Below are positions 46,901-61,900 of a DNA stretch of 64,000 nt, piece after piece. The DNA is taken from contig OX387192.1 in assembly GCA_947561395.2 (NCBI GenBank), positions 5,544,721-5,608,720 on the forward strand, given 5' to 3'. Under the pieces are notes generated by a model. It was not told where the DNA came from, made no database searches, and saw only the letters and a list, made by a program, of their open reading frames with translations. The position numbers were made by a program, and so were the translations under genes. Position 1 is the stretch's first letter, and each line of letters opens with the position of its first letter. The stretch is from Buxus sempervirens. Its lineage: Eukaryota > Streptophyta > Magnoliopsida > Buxales > Buxaceae.

Positions 46901-49900
46901 AATTTCCAAGAGGCCAGGACAACATTGCGTAATGGTGCAACTGACTCTGAAATAAAAGCATTAGAAGAAAGTCTGGGAGTGAAATTACCTCTTCCCACAA
47001 AGGTTCTTTATCGTTTTTGTGATGGACAAGATATAACAAACTTAGATTCTTCAAAAAGTGAGCTTGGTAGTCCTTTGGGCCTCATAGGAGGCTACTGTTT
47101 TTATGATCACATGGTAAATGTGTACTTACTACCTCTAAGTCAGGTAATCTCAGAAACAAAAGAGTTTGTTCGTCATTTGGGGTTTTCAAGCAGATCTAAG
47201 TACATTGTAGTTGCAGCTTCTTCCACTTACACTGAAAAGGTGTTCTTCCTCAATTGCACCAATGGTAAACTTTATGTTGGTACCAGGAATTTGCCTATTG
47301 ATGGAGAAATGATTCCATGTGTACCTGATGCATTGATAAGCTCTGTGCATGATTTTAGTGGTGGTTTCCAACAGGATGCCATGCTATTGTGGTTAGAAGA
47401 GCATGGCCGACGCTTATGCAATGGTGTCATTAAACTTCGTGAAGATGGAAAAATCAGAAGTATCAATCTTTTCCCAGAATCTCCCCCATTGTGTTCTAAT
47501 GCTGTGACTAATGGTGTTCAGGTAACCAATACGCCACAACTCTTCCTATCAACCAAAAACCCTTGCCTTTCTCTTTTATATTTTGTGGACAGATGAACTC
47601 AGCTATTTTTGCTCATAGCAGATTGTTACTCTTTTTGTCTACTTGTCCAATTGGATATTATTTTTTCTTATATATATTTTTAATATTTTCCCCTTTTTGA
47701 TGATTAAAAAAAAGAAAAACCTTTTATTGACATGGGGACAAAAAAATGCACTATACTGCTATATTATCAATGAATGAAATAATTATGTGTTAGCACATTG
47801 TAAACTAGGTTCAAAACAAGAGTGCAGGATTTTATGATGGGAAAGAGAGGGCAAGGCTGGTGCTACAATTGATTGAAAGTTTGAAACTACCACAACCTAA
47901 AGATGCAAATAAAAAAATCAGAGTTGGGGGGGGGGGATTGTTTTATATAAGAGTAAATTAAAACCATATAGTCTTCTCTGACGAGGAGTTCTCAAAACAT
48001 CAGGAAGTTTTTATACATTGCTTTTGATTCTTAGTGAAGAATTTTGCTTAAAATGGAAAATGGCAAACGGCAAAGAAATAACATAAGAAGCTAGATCAGC
48101 CAGTACCTTGAGTGGGTGGGAAAGGTGCATATAACATGAGAAAAACTATCATCTGAATAAAGAATGAGACTTCTGATACCCATGAGAAATCCCATATTTC
48201 CCTTTCAATCAACAATTGAAACCATTTATAAGCTTTTTGCAGGTCTCCACACTCTAAAAAACCTCGTTGTTCCATACCTTCAAGCACTACTTCAAAGCAT
48301 TTCGTTTTACACATCACATGTGACAGCTTTCTTGTCCTCGACAATGTCAATGAGAATCCATATCCTGCAGTCACCTGTTCTCAAATCAAAAAGGCAAATG
48401 TCTCTGTGTGGATCATATTTTATCATAAAAGGGGCATAATCTGGCACAAGTGTACATAGTGCACAGATACCTTAAAGAAGTGTTTGTCCGCGTGTGGAAA
48501 CAATAGAAATCTGTCCAATTCAGCCATTGTTGGTATGTTTTGATTGTTTAACCAAGTAAACGTGGGTCAATTTACTTGTATCTCAAATAGACAATTGTGA
48601 TTGATGAACTCTGAAACTCTTCATACTTATGTTGCCATACCTAGAACATATGTCCTTGCTTTGTTATTTTCTCTTCCTATGGATCAAGGAATTGCCTCAT
48701 GATCTTTCATTGTCCGCCTCTTTTCAAAAGTAGCCCTAGTTCACTCTCATGAGGTTCTTATACAGATGTTAAATTTGTTATCCATAAACAAAATGGAAAT
48801 TGTATACCTATAAATGGACAATCCCCCTTTTACCATTCTCTTATCTGACATGATTATGACCCCACTAGCTATTCTATTAGTTTTCATTTAACTACACAAG
48901 CTATTTCATTAATCTTCAATGCCTCCAATGCTTTTCCCAGATATCCTCCAAATATATTTGATCAATCAAATCTAGATTACATTTCTGTAAGATAACTAAA
49001 TCAGCTCTCACTTGGTACTAATTGCCTTCACTGTAGCTCTCCAGTCCCAAGACAGAGATACAAAATCCCATTATAATAAATTGGGCGCTGGTGTTTTGGA
49101 TATGATGCAACTGACACCTGTCCTTCCTCATCTTGATCGAGTTATTTCTTTTTGTGCTTCATAATATGTATCACAGACTATGTTCTTCCGCTGTCGCCAT
49201 TTTCTGTTTCCTTTGGCTTCATCTTATTCTTTTTTCTCTGTTCTTCTTTCTCTTGTTGAGAATAAATCCAGAGCAAGGACCATAACCCATTGCTGGTATT
49301 GTCAAAGAGATGGGCCAGCAGCAGAGTCGCAGACGACCTCGGGCATTTTTGTGTAGCATTGTTGCACTTAGGTAGAAAACTTTGTTTTCATGCTGGCACA
49401 AGGTTCAAAATCTCAGTATTGTGGCTTGGTATTGGCCTTGCCCATTACCAAGTTAACTTGGCCGATACTGGTAGTATGGGCTGAGTCAGAGTTTGAAAAA
49501 AATTCAAAAACATTTTAAAAAAATGCAGAAAAATCCTGAAAATTAAACTAAAATTATGTATGCCTAATAGGAGTTAAAATTGTGAAATAGGCTTAAAAAA
49601 TGAAATTTGGAATGCAAAACTCTTCGATAATGAGATATTTCATATCTCTTGAAAACAACAGTTGTGAATATTGAACATAATCATGAAATAAACATGTCCA
49701 TAAATATAATCTTCAATACAAACTACTAAAACTCACATGTCACCAGTCCTAGCAAGTAGTAATAGCAAATCTCATCCCCATGTTCTCCACCAACTACTGG
49801 CTGAGTCGCCACTACCCACTTCCATCGGTATCCCTTTGCTGATATATGTAATGAACTGGATTTGACCCACTCTCTGGGGAAGAAAATGTCACAAACTCCT

Positions 49901-52900
49901 CTCCCATTGGATGCCCAGAATCAATGATTGAATAATCATAATATCCCGAAGTCTGGACCCCGAAACTACTACTAGAATGAGGATGATGTGGATAATTTTC
50001 CCTGATGATATCCAACTGCATTACCATTGGATTTTAGCTATGGTTGCAGCTGCAATGGAGGACATGGTCCTGACCCATATGGATAAAACTGTGGATAATC
50101 ATGTGAATATGGAAGACGACGCAATGAACCTAGATCAAGAATTTCCATATCGCATTTTGCTGGGCTGATCCAGCAATATTTTGGTGAAATCATGGAGTAT
50201 TTCTCCAATGAAGGAAAATGGGGAAATATGTGTTTTCCACTTTTTCTTGTATTTTTTGTTTAATACATTCATCATAAATACATACAGGGGAAAATCTGGG
50301 GAAAAATGGGGAAATATGTGTTTTCTCCAATGTATTTTTTGTTTACTAGAATGAGTATTTTTTGAAATTTCCGCAAGGTCAGCAACATGAAATGTCTAGG
50401 GAAAAAATGATATTTTCCTCGATTTCCCTGATTTTGACGAAATTTTGGCTAAATTTCCCCGACATTTCACGAAATTTAGCCAAAATTTCCCCGACATTTC
50501 ACGAAATTTAGCCAAAATTTCGTCAAAATCAGGGAAATCGAGGATAATATCATTTTTTCCCTAGACATTTCATGTTGCTGACCTTGCGGAAATTTCAAAT
50601 GATGCCCTGGATAATCTCCGGAGCCCATGCAACCAAACTTGTGTTGCAACTCATCACGAGGATAACTGTCAGGTGGTAGGGTCTCATCACTGTCATGCCA
50701 TACAGACTTCCCCCGTCCCTCTGACTCTGACTACGTGCACTGGCTCCTAGTCGCTGATATGGCACACCATGGTGAGTTTCGTGCATCGCTCGATATGCAT
50801 CGGCTTCATCCATAGTCAAAGGCACACGCTCACTCTCATCGACACCACCTCCATCACCTTCAGATGGAGATGTGGATCCTCCTGCACTACCAGAGTCGTG
50901 GTTGTGCTCATCATCATCATCGTCGTTGTCATTGCCATCATCATCATCCATTTGTGTAGTACGTGGAGCTACATCCTCGTGGACCTCATGCTCCTCATCA
51001 CTGCTATCAGCTAAAATAGCATCAGAATGACGACGATCTCTGTCTCCCTCATCATTTGATTGCATCCAATTATTGTGCACACTATCTAGAAGGGCATCCT
51101 CTTTCTTTCTTGTCTGCTTGTCAAGCACATCATCCTCCTCAAAAATTACGTTCAAGTCTATTGAATTATGGTACTATTCATCATGATCTCGTTGTTGTAG
51201 ATTATGTTCTTTCAACCTCAAATTTTAGTGTACAAAAACAAGTTCATGTAACTTCTTCGCCTTCAATTGGTTGCCAGCTTTCGTGCGAATAGCTGCAAAT
51301 GTCTTCTGGTTATGCTTACATCCAGACGAAAAGCACACCGCACTTAATACTTTAGTGCAACCGATCTCAAATGGGGTGCCTATGAGCCGTAGTTATTCCA
51401 CCAGGAACCTACAAATACAATAAGGGTGTCCACTTAATATTTAAGAAAAAGATAATTAAATAAAATTACTTAGACTCAAAGTTATGCAATAAGAAGTTTT
51501 ACATGGGAGGTCTCTTATTCGTTGGTCGATAACAGTTGCATCCCCGAAGTGCCCAATTCCATCTTCTAAAGCTCTAACCTATCAATTAAGTAAGCCACAT
51601 TTATTTAGTGTGAATTTTATGCAAATTAATGGATAGATCTCTAACCTATTAACTATCTCTTACCTCATTCTCGGCTCGCGCTGCTCGATCCATGGTGGGC
51701 TCCAATCTTTCAATCACGCGCATTAATCCTTACCTAATCTCGCTATGTACATATATGTCGTATTTATATTGACAAGCGGGATTAAGGAAGTATTGTGTAT
51801 ACAAAAATGTAAATAAAAAAAGAAGTTAGAAACTATAGTATCTTATGAATTATTGGCACCAAATATGACCAAAAAAAAAATGAAATTTACTTGCAGCATG
51901 GATATCCTAATGTAACTGCTTCTCCCATCTATTGTCAATGATGTCTCAGTATTGTTTATAGTGCTTCAATGATTATTTCATTGCCAATTTTGCTCAATCA
52001 ATTGCTTCATAAAAGATGAGCATTGTCGGCCTTTTTTCTTGATCCACTAGCTTCAGAACCTTTGCTAGTGGCTCCATGACCTTCACTACGTATTCAATCT
52101 TTGGCTATAGGCATTTACTAAGGACAAGCTCTACCACTTCCCTTGCTTCAGCCTTCTTTGCTTTTTACGGGCACACTTGATTCCGAATCTGATACCATTC
52201 ATTTGATACAAAAAATTGCTTCAAACTATCTTGAATGCCAAGTCTCTATAGATATGAACTCTATACAGAATCTTGAATGCCAAGTCTCATGATTCTCATC
52301 AACTAATTTATATAATTTATACAATTTTTTTAATAATTAATTTAATTAATTTTTCTGATCAATATAATAAATATTTAAAGTGCTGAAAACACATAAACTT
52401 AACGAACGATTAAGAAACAAAGTATAATTTTTCTGTAGCCTATCAAGAACTTAAAAGTTTATTTATTTTTAACTATGATTTCTTGTTATTAAATGAAATG
52501 ATATAATAAATAAAATTACTTTAATTTTGAAATAAATACAAGAACCCATAACCTATTTATTCTTTGATTCATGTGTGAATCAAGGGTTTAGATAGGGAGG
52601 AAAAAAAATAAGACATTGTTGAAAATTTTCGGAATAATAAAAAGCCCCAAATTTCGGACACAAATTACTCACTCAAACAAGGAATTTTACTTTGCATCTA
52701 ATAGTGTCTACTTATAGGAAGATTTTAAGTGTAATTTAATGAGTTAAAATGTTCTACAGAAGAAGAAATCACCTTTCTTTCAACTTCTGAAAAATTGCAC
52801 CTTCTCCTCCGAAATCTCAGATTTGCATGAATGGAGCATTGATTTGCGTTTTTGACGTTATAGGATGAAAGATCAGGTAAAAAAAGGGTGGGAGTGAAAT

Positions 52901-55900
52901 TTTTTAGAAAACAAAGCTCTCTGTGGGTAGATATGAGCTTAGGAAGGCCAGAAATGGCATCCCAACTTCGACAGAGGCTTTTTGAAGCCTTTGTCGGGTT
53001 TTGTGATATGTCTCTGGCGATACCAAGACATCTAGGTATCGCCCGAGACTTCTAGTTCTTGATGAGACTTGGCCGAGAACATAAGTTTCGGAAGAACCTC
53101 ACATATCGAGCCTCGATATTGGCTCGCTGCGAGCCGATACCGAGTCGTATCGGCCTATACTACTTGGTATCGGCTGATACTTAAAACGTTGTGGTGGCAG
53201 CCTGAAGCTTTATTATTATTATTATTCCATGTGATGGTTTCTAGAGTAAATCTAGAGTCCCTTATTTAAATCATTTAAATGAGATTGCATCCTTTCTCTA
53301 ACCCAATCCATCATATATCTTGTTTAGATTCATCAGCATTCATATTCTTCTCTTAAGTTCAGCACGTCAGCACATTTTGAGGTGTAGGTCTGTTATGAAA
53401 ACAGAACTGGACCAAAATGTTTGGATCAGTTAACTGAAGAATTGGACCCTTACCTGGCTGGGTTAACATGCGGTTCATGTTATGGCAACCTTTGTTTTGT
53501 GAACTCACCTGAATCAGTATAATATGTTAAAAATGAAAGAAGAAAAAGAAATCAAATCTGAACTTTGATAAGATTAGAGAAAGAAATCAAAACTAAACCT
53601 TAAAGAAAAGGAAATATGTATAAATGATGAAAAAGAAAAAACCAAAATAAAGTAATGACTGTTATAGCATCAAAAAGCTGGACAGGAGAGGAATATCCAA
53701 TCATACTGGGAGTGAAGAGAACAGCTTGACATAAGAGAAATAACACAGAAATTGAGAAGATAAGGGAAGCAAAATAGAGAGGACAAAAGGGAAGCCATGA
53801 GGGAGAGTTTGAGAGGAGTAAGATATAATTGAGTGAGGGAGAGAGAGATCGTGCCCTACTTTGTGTTTATGTGTATGGGTACATTCATTTTGTGCTTAAC
53901 TTGCCCTGCTCCACAGAGTTGCCTTGTGAATTGACAATGGCCAGAAGATGAAAGTCAACTCCAGATAATTTCGTGTTTCTAAAATTAATGCCGTTGGAGA
54001 CTGATATTTCTGTTATAATTAGTATATTCCATTCAAGAATATGCAAAGGCAGCATGCTGTCCTGCTTCTGTTCACTGCCTGACAAGAGTAATAGTCTTTA
54101 CCTGCCGTTCTCTGTCTTTGCCCCCAATTGAACAGTAACCATATCTTTGTTACTATGATAATGTAACATCACTTTGAAATTTTCCTTGTGTCACTTCTTC
54201 AAGTGCTTTTGTGTTCTACAGCGAATGTTTGTTTCAGAAATTACATGTTTCATAGGTGTATGAAGATTTGTGATTATGGGTGGTTGAACAATCTATTCCT
54301 GTTCAGTCTTTCTTTTATGATGTGTTTCAACTGTCATTATTGTACTGTTCTCCAGAAGTTCTTCTCAAAATCATTGCTTACCCATATTTCAACTGCCATT
54401 ATTGCCATATTTTAGTGTACTTTCCAATTCCTTTCCTTTATAGCTTCATCCAGTTCACTTTGGCTAATACTGGCTTACCTTTATAATTTGTGAAATGCGA
54501 GCAACAAGAAGTGATCCAGGGACACCATCATATTCCGTCCTTGCTGCAGTATATTTGAACCCATGAAATTCAGCAATGACCGAGTCTCCTATTCCGAATC
54601 AACATACACTGATATGTTTGACTATAGGAACCTACTGGGAGGATACTTTGCAGTGCTAAATGGAATCAAAATATCCATCTCTCTTAACATGATGACTTAG
54701 TTACATGGGAATTCTATTCTTCCCACAGCATGCACACTGACAAAACCATATAGTATGAATTTGTGTATGGGATTAAGGTTAGATCTTCACAGCTGTATCT
54801 AGTTTTTGCGGACAAATAATTTCCTTCATTATAAATGGATACTCTATTAAGTTTTGAGCGTGTAGAAACTGATATTGTAAGCAGGTAATACCATTAGACT
54901 ATTTAGCCTAAATAAGTTTAAAATGTATAGTGGCCCAAGTCTTCATATTCTATTATGTGGGACTTCAGACAAATTTGACACCTAGACATACCTGCACTCA
55001 CTCATGGTTAACAGTCCGAAAAATCATCTTTTATTTTTTGGTAGTTGTGATGCGTTTCACGGCTGGAAAATTGCCGATTCACATTCCTAGGGCGTGCTGG
55101 TGAAATGAGGGTGAACACAAAATTTTTTGGCGATTTTTTGTGGCATGCCGACAAAATTTAACAAAACTTCCCTAAAATAAAAATAAAAAACTCAAATTTT
55201 TTGCCTTTGTCAATTTTTCCAGCATTTCGGCGCCAAAATTTCATTTTGTGCCATGGTGGTTGTGCGCGCGTTGGGAAGAACGCCGCACCGCGGGGCGCAC
55301 GGGAGTGCGTGCCTCCTTTCAGGGTAATTGGGAAATATCGGAATCGCCACTGCTTGATAGGGTGTAGGTAGACAACTGGGTTGCCTAAGTTTGTCTATAA
55401 GGTTGGTCTACGACTTGAGATTCTAGCTAAGGTCTCATTTACGGTCCGGAGAAGTCCGTAGACACCTCGGTTCGCCCCGTAGGGTGACGGGTCCCATGGG
55501 TTTCCTTAGTTTGAGTCAACTTGGTCTGATCTCACCCAATTCCCAAGTCCAAGAAATGCACACTTACTTTAAGTCCGGTGGGGACCACTTGAGAGGTGTG
55601 GATCTCCTTTCTTTTATTTTATTTTATCTTGATTAGTTTTGAAGTGATGTTGGTTTGGGGTGGGCCCTGTTGGGAGGTCCACAGGAAGCCAAATTGGGCT
55701 TAAGTCAAGCCCAAGTCCCATTTGGGGTTACGTTGGATAACCTGCTTTTCGGAATCGGTTTATTTGGTTTGGAGGTTATTTAATCATGCGAAAGAGCTTT
55801 AGTGGGTTAAGACTTTTAAACTGGGCCTATCGGGCTTGGAAGTAGCCCAAGGACCTTATCCAAGTTGCTCTTGGAGCCCATCTTTGGAATGGGCCCTGGG

Positions 55901-58900
55901 GTTAGGCTAGTTGGGTGTGGACCCCGTTGGAAGGCCCACATGGGAGTCTTGTTGGGCCTGGGTGGGCCTAAGTCTCAAAAGGAGGCTTCTAATCGCTTAA
56001 AGGCCTAACTAGGTTAAGATTAGTTGATTAATTATTGGTTAGACTTGATTAACCCTGAAAAAACAGGTTTTTGTGCATTTACTGTGTACTGTCCGCATAT
56101 AGTATGCGAATTGGCCTGTGTATGCGGGCAGGACCCGAAATGCCCAAAACCCGAAGTTTCGAGGGGGAGCAGGGGCTCCTCTTCTCTTGTGAGTCTTGCA
56201 CTCTCTGTGGGTCACTGTGTTGACCCACAGTGTCAGTGGCCTCCCATGTGCCTTTTGGCACGAAAAACCTACTTTTCTAGGTGCAAACCAAAGGGGGAAA
56301 GAGGGAAGAGGCTAGGGGCCTCTCCCTCTCCATTTTTGAACCTCAACCCAAAGTGAAAAGGGACCTTAAGTGTCCCTGTTCTTAGTGATTAATGCCTTCC
56401 TCTCTCTTCTTCCATAGGGAGAAGAAGAAAGAAGTCCCGGAAGGTCTACGCATTGGTCTTGCCGGCCAAATCACGCATATATGCATACAAATCAACCAAC
56501 ATACACATCTAAGACACATGAGCATGCTAAGAGGTGGCGTGGAGTGTGTGCTTCATGGTAGTGTTCATGATAATGAAGGAAAGATGACCAAAGGGATCAT
56601 GTTTCTAGGGTGTGACATGTACACACATGTGTTGGGACTCATCTCATATGCGTAAAATATACCAAAACAGCAAATGGGAAACGGTAATGTGAGTGCAACG
56701 TGCCATTTATCATGCACCCGAAACTATAAAAGAAGATAGTCTATCATGTGGAGCACACAAGCATGCAAAGAAACAAGAAAAGCACTTTTAGAGGAAGGGA
56801 ATTTGGGGATTTAGGGGTACAATGGACGTAGAGGAGGACATGCCCTCCTTATAAGAAAAATACAGGAGAAGTAAAAAAAAAAAAAAGACACGAAGGGATA
56901 CTCCATACATGCTTCAAGAGGTGTAGGTAAGACCTCTCTCTCTCCTTTGAGCTCTGGTGCTTCCCCTTACCATGGGAAGCTCATTAGCATGAAGGAATGA
57001 AGAAAGAGAAGGTGAAGAAACAGTAGAAAATATGCCCAAAGTGAAGAAGAGACAAAACCAAAAAGAAGGACATGCTCACAACTAGCTCATTTCCATATAT
57101 GTTAAATAAAAGTTACTTAGGAACACTTACCTTGAAGCTACTTAGCTCTTTGGAGGTGTGGTGGCCCTGGGTGGTTGTGGACAGCAGCTTGGGGCCCTCC
57201 TTGGCTCCGCCAAAATCCTCTCCTTGTCTTCTTCTTGCTTAGAATGAGGGAGAAGGGGAAAAGAAAGGGATTGAAGGGTATATTGGAGATTTAGGGAGCT
57301 TGGTAGTGGGGGAGAGAGATTGAAGGGACCACTGGTTCGGGGGAGGGCTTTGGGGAAGAAGGGGTGAGCAACCAACCTCGAACCAAGGGGTTGTGGGCCC
57401 TTATTTATAGAAAACAGGCCTGTCCGCACTTAGTGTGCGGGCGAGCCTTGTCCGCACACTAAGTGCGGACGAGCCTGTCCTTTGCCCGCACACTAAGTGC
57501 GGACGAGCATGTCCTTTGTGCAATGAGTGGAAATCTGCCACGTAGCGGTGCACGTAGAGGATAAGATTTTTCGTGCCCGCACATATATTGCGGGCAAGAC
57601 AATTTTGGCTCAATTTTGCTCCGTCCGCACATCATGTGGGGATTTTGAGATTCTCCGAGATTTCGGATAAGATTTTGGCTAGGGTTTTGTCCGTATAGGA
57701 TGTGCAGACAAGGCACGTCCGCACATACTATGTGGACGCTCACGTGCTTTATTTCGTTTGACCGATTTGACTGATGTGACCCCACTCTCTCCTGATGAGA
57801 GAATCGGTTTTTCGGATTTTTTATTTATTTTAAATGAGAAAATGAGATATTTTGTGAAAAGTGATTATTTTATTAAAGATATTTTATCTCTCTTTGTCCT
57901 TTCATTATTTTACTGCATTTTTGCCACGTGGGCAGCTTTCTGCATTTCTATCACAGGGTTTGACTATTCATAACTTTCTCATTCGGACTCCGATTCCGGC
58001 AAACTCAGTTACGTTGGAACCAGGTTGGGATTCTCTATCCACTGAGACGAAGTTTTGCGGTAGTTTCAAGTTTTGCACAGAAAGCCGAACCTACGTCCAG
58101 AATCTTAATCTGCTTATATCTCCTTAGTCCAGACCCCGATGCGGCAAACTCAGTTGCATCAGAATCGTGTCGGCATTTTCTTTCTTTTGGGACAAAAATA
58201 GCAATTAATCTGGGTTTGAGCAGAAAGTCAATTTCTGCTCCCCTGAGACTTGTTCTGCTCATAAATCCTTCATCTGGACCCCGATTCTGATGAACTCAGT
58301 TGCGTCGGAACCGTGTCGGAAATATCTATCCATCGGGATTGGGCAAGATAGCCAACTAGTACTTGATTAAAAAGTCAACTTTCGTCCCCTTAGGGTTTGA
58401 CCTTTTAATTAGGGTTTGCACTTCTGGCACTTCTGGGAGGCGCAAAAATGAGGTGCTTACAGTGGCACATCATTGGCTCCAAAACAATAAACCTTGCTTC
58501 ACTGTAAGTAAAGGTAAGAAAGCATGATGATATAGTCTTCAAGTTGTTAAGCTTCTGATGAGTGGAGGAGCTTTTTGCCCCTTCTTATGGTATTGAAGAA
58601 AAAGTTGATAATTATTTCTTAAAGAGGTTTATTTTCTCCTTGTGTTCCCCACAGTCAACTTCCAGTGTCTATTGTGTGCTTCTTTTTGTATCACTAACAT
58701 CCCACCCCCGTGGGCCCAAGTTAAACTAATTCCTTAGTCCTAGGATCCAGTCTACCCTTAGGTTTGTATTGGGCCTAAAGTTGGCCCGGTGGTCTTTTTC
58801 CTCCTCCGCAGGCCTAATGTCTTGTTTTAGGCACAAATATGATGCCCACTTTTTTGTTTGTTTTCATCAGGTCTGACTTTAGGACTTTTTGGCCTCTTTG

Positions 58901-61900
58901 AGAATAGACTACTACGTTACGAACACTGCTATGTGCTTGATACATCTCTATCTGTTGTGATGAAATTTGAATTTGGTGTTTATTGTCGGCTGCCTCCACT
59001 ATCTGCTTTGTATAGTTCCCATAGGGTTCCTTATGGACTATCTTTGTACAATTTAAGCAATCAGAATTAAAAATCTTCTTGCTTGTATATTATAGATCTT
59101 CCATGGGTGTGGTGTGGGGGTTTCTTTTGGAGGTGAAGATAAGTTAGCAGAAATTCTGTTCAAGGCAGCCTTGCACTTGATATACAACTGGGCTTCTATT
59201 CTTCCTAGTGTCTGAGATCTGAACCTGGAGGTTTTCTTAAAATGTGACTCTTCTCTAGACCTTTGAGGCTGAAGGAGACATCTAGATTAGGAGGATTGTT
59301 TATCTGTTTTTCCTTCTAGGACCTGGTTCTAAGAAGACCTCTTGGAGGTTACACGTTACACACTTTGTGTTCACCTCCCCTTTGTACTAAGTTTATTTTA
59401 ATAAATTACATTTTTACCAATAAAAAAAGAAGAAGCTAAAGTTGCAGCTTTTATGTGTGCAGCAGCCCATGACAAGATCTTGATGGTTAACCACTTGATT
59501 TTCAGAGGTGGATCATTACAAACGGAGATGTACGATATGTAAAAAGGTGGAATTGGTCAATGACTTTCTTTTTCATTGCCTGCTTGCTTTCAGAGTGTGG
59601 TATCACTATCACATCATTGGTGACTTGAATGTGATTGATTAATGATAAGTCCATAGCTGAAGCCTCGACTAGTTGTAATTTGGAAGTGCAGGAGGATGAC
59701 GAGTCAATTTTGTTTGTTATGAAAATTGTGCCTTTTGCCATCTGGTGGTCTTTTTTGAAGGAAATGTATTGTTTAAGAAAAAGATATTTAAGCTATGGTC
59801 ATTGGTTTCCTGTTTAGATATGGTCCTGAGGTGTGTCATTGGTTACCTGTTTACAGCTCCCTTTTCTTTGTGAGGATTGGCAGGAGACTTGCTTTGTGGC
59901 TTTTTGTGTTTTTGTTATCTAGCCAGAAGCATACGTCTTGAGAACAGGGGAGTCGCTCCAGTTCTGATATCTACCGCTGATATTCTGTTGAGAGGAAAAG
60001 AAGAAAGGAAAAATCATGGTTCTTGTTCTGGGAAGTAAAATTTTTGTTTTAATGGTTTATCCGTTCATGCTCTTCTTGTTGTCTTTGGCTCTTCCCAATT
60101 TTTTTTTTCTTTCCTTGTTCTTCTTTTCTTTTGTTCTGAAATTTTTTCCTGACAAATGCAATGCTTTTATTAGATATATTGAGTTTGCAAAAATATTATC
60201 CATGAACAAATGATGGGAGTTTGTGTACTGTGACTTTTTGAACTACCAGATATGATGGATGATTCCTCTAGGGAAGGTTTTAAGGGAGGGTATTTTTCTT
60301 CTCCCTTCCCTCCCTCTTCATGATATGCTAATTGACAAAAAATGATTTCTTTCAGGTTCGAGCTTCGGCTGTCTTTGTCCCGGAGTTATGTGATCTGCAA
60401 GATGAATCTGATAAATATTTGTTTTCTTATTCCATTCGTATGTGCCTCCGGCCTGAGGGATGTGTTGTGAGTGGAATGACTTTCAGCTCTTGCCAACTTT
60501 ATTGGCGGCGTTGGATCATTCGAACCAATAATGTTGTATCTGATTTTAATGGTGAAGCCGTGATAGGAAAGGTAAGATTCACTGCTATGATTCCTTCTCC
60601 TCTTGGTGGAACTTTGATTTTGGTTTTATTTGCAGTATTTTCTCCTTTCCTCTTCTGTCATTTGTCTCACAATCACAGTGAGTGAAAATCATATTATATT
60701 AGGTTCCCACAAAATGGATCTTATTTAAAATTGACTGCCTTATAAATATAACCATAAGCTGATCCATAGGATGGTCATGGGATACTAAACTTGATCAAGT
60801 TGACCTGTTGGATGGTGATTCTGACTTTGCTGCATGCTAAGGGAAACAACAGCTTTTATCCTTCTATGTATAAGTTTTTGTCACCTTTTTGTTGAATGAA
60901 GTAATGAACAAGGTATAATTTTTATCCTTCTATGTTAAATGATTGTGGTGGGTGTATTAGATTTTGGAGTCTTCTTTTTCATGGTCTGATTGTGGTGGGT
61001 GTAGTAGTGTTGGGGTCTTTGTGGTTTTTCGTGTGCATCCCATTCCTCATGGGATGCTTTCGGTCTTTGTAAGAATCATATTTTTAGCTTCTTAATATAT
61101 TCTTCATTACTTATTAAAAAAAAATATATATTTTGTAGGAATAATTGAGAGAAATGTCCCTGGTTATTATAAGAAGTTTTGTGAACTTACTGATTGGGTC
61201 TCAAATTCGTGGAAATAAGTTTGGACTTAAAATGTTTCACGGCAACAAGTTTGAGATTTGACTCTAAAATTGCCTCTACTATATCTCTCTTTCTCTCTCT
61301 CATTCACACACATCCATCATATAGAATTTGGTTGCACTCGTGTCATATGCTTGGATGGACCACAACCCGAAGAACAGTCCACAAGAGTTTGACAAGAATA
61401 CCATGAGCAAACTCCGAAGGGCAATTTTATAGGCAAGAAAAGAATATTAGGAAACCATTAGTCTGTCATTAGTTCATACGGAAGGTTGTTGCAGTTGGTG
61501 AATCCTTATTCATAAGAAAAAGAATGATTCTCAGGGTTACATTTTTCATATATTTTCTATGGCCCTAACTGAAATTTTTTACCACTGAAAAATATTTGTC
61601 TAGAACTCTTAATTTTTACTGCTGGGTCAATATGGTTAATCTTATGTATCAAGTTAGTTATCAGTATGGACAAGCTGGTCACTTTAGAAAGTAATTTAGA
61701 CCTTTCATTGATCTGCTTGGATGATTTGAAGCTGATGAAATTTTGGAGTTCTTTATAGCACTTAGTTGAATTTAAGTTCCCCATATTTATCTAGATAAGA
61801 ATCTCTCCTTCTTTTTCTTAAATTTTTTTCTGTTAAAAAATATATATATATTTCTGAGCTATCCTTAAAATTGGCAACCTGACAAATTTGTGGTTTTAAA

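Larger units (their letters stand above)
49399..53191 (-). mobile_element. hAT transposon, 3.8 kb, decayed, in SKIP16 intron 2
   Basis: The left end reads CAAGGTTCAAAATCTCAG and the complement of the right end reads CAACGTTTTAAGTATCAG, imperfect terminal inverted repeats of hAT type. The 8-bp target duplication is TGCTGGCA (49391-49398) against TGGTGGCA (53192-53199), 7 of 8. Subterminal copies of GGTATCGGC/GCCGATACC lie within 200 bp of the right end, plausible transposase-binding sites. It carries a minus-strand transposase remnant and a 239-bp foldback. Confidence 0.87.
55261..58461 (-). mobile_element. Tat-type solo LTR, 3.2 kb, in SKIP16 intron 2
   Basis: Plus-strand ends TGTGCGCGCG and GAGGTGCTTACA. 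Target duplication GTGGT (55256-55260) against GTGGC (58462-58466), 4 of 5. It contains the lineage block GGAATCGCCACTGCTTGA (about 55341), a GTCCGTAGACACCTCGG block, a minus-strand TATA (CTATAAATAAG at 57400-57410), and three copies of the CCGATTC-GGCAAACTCAGTTGC module near its right end (57985-58320). Confidence 0.9.
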
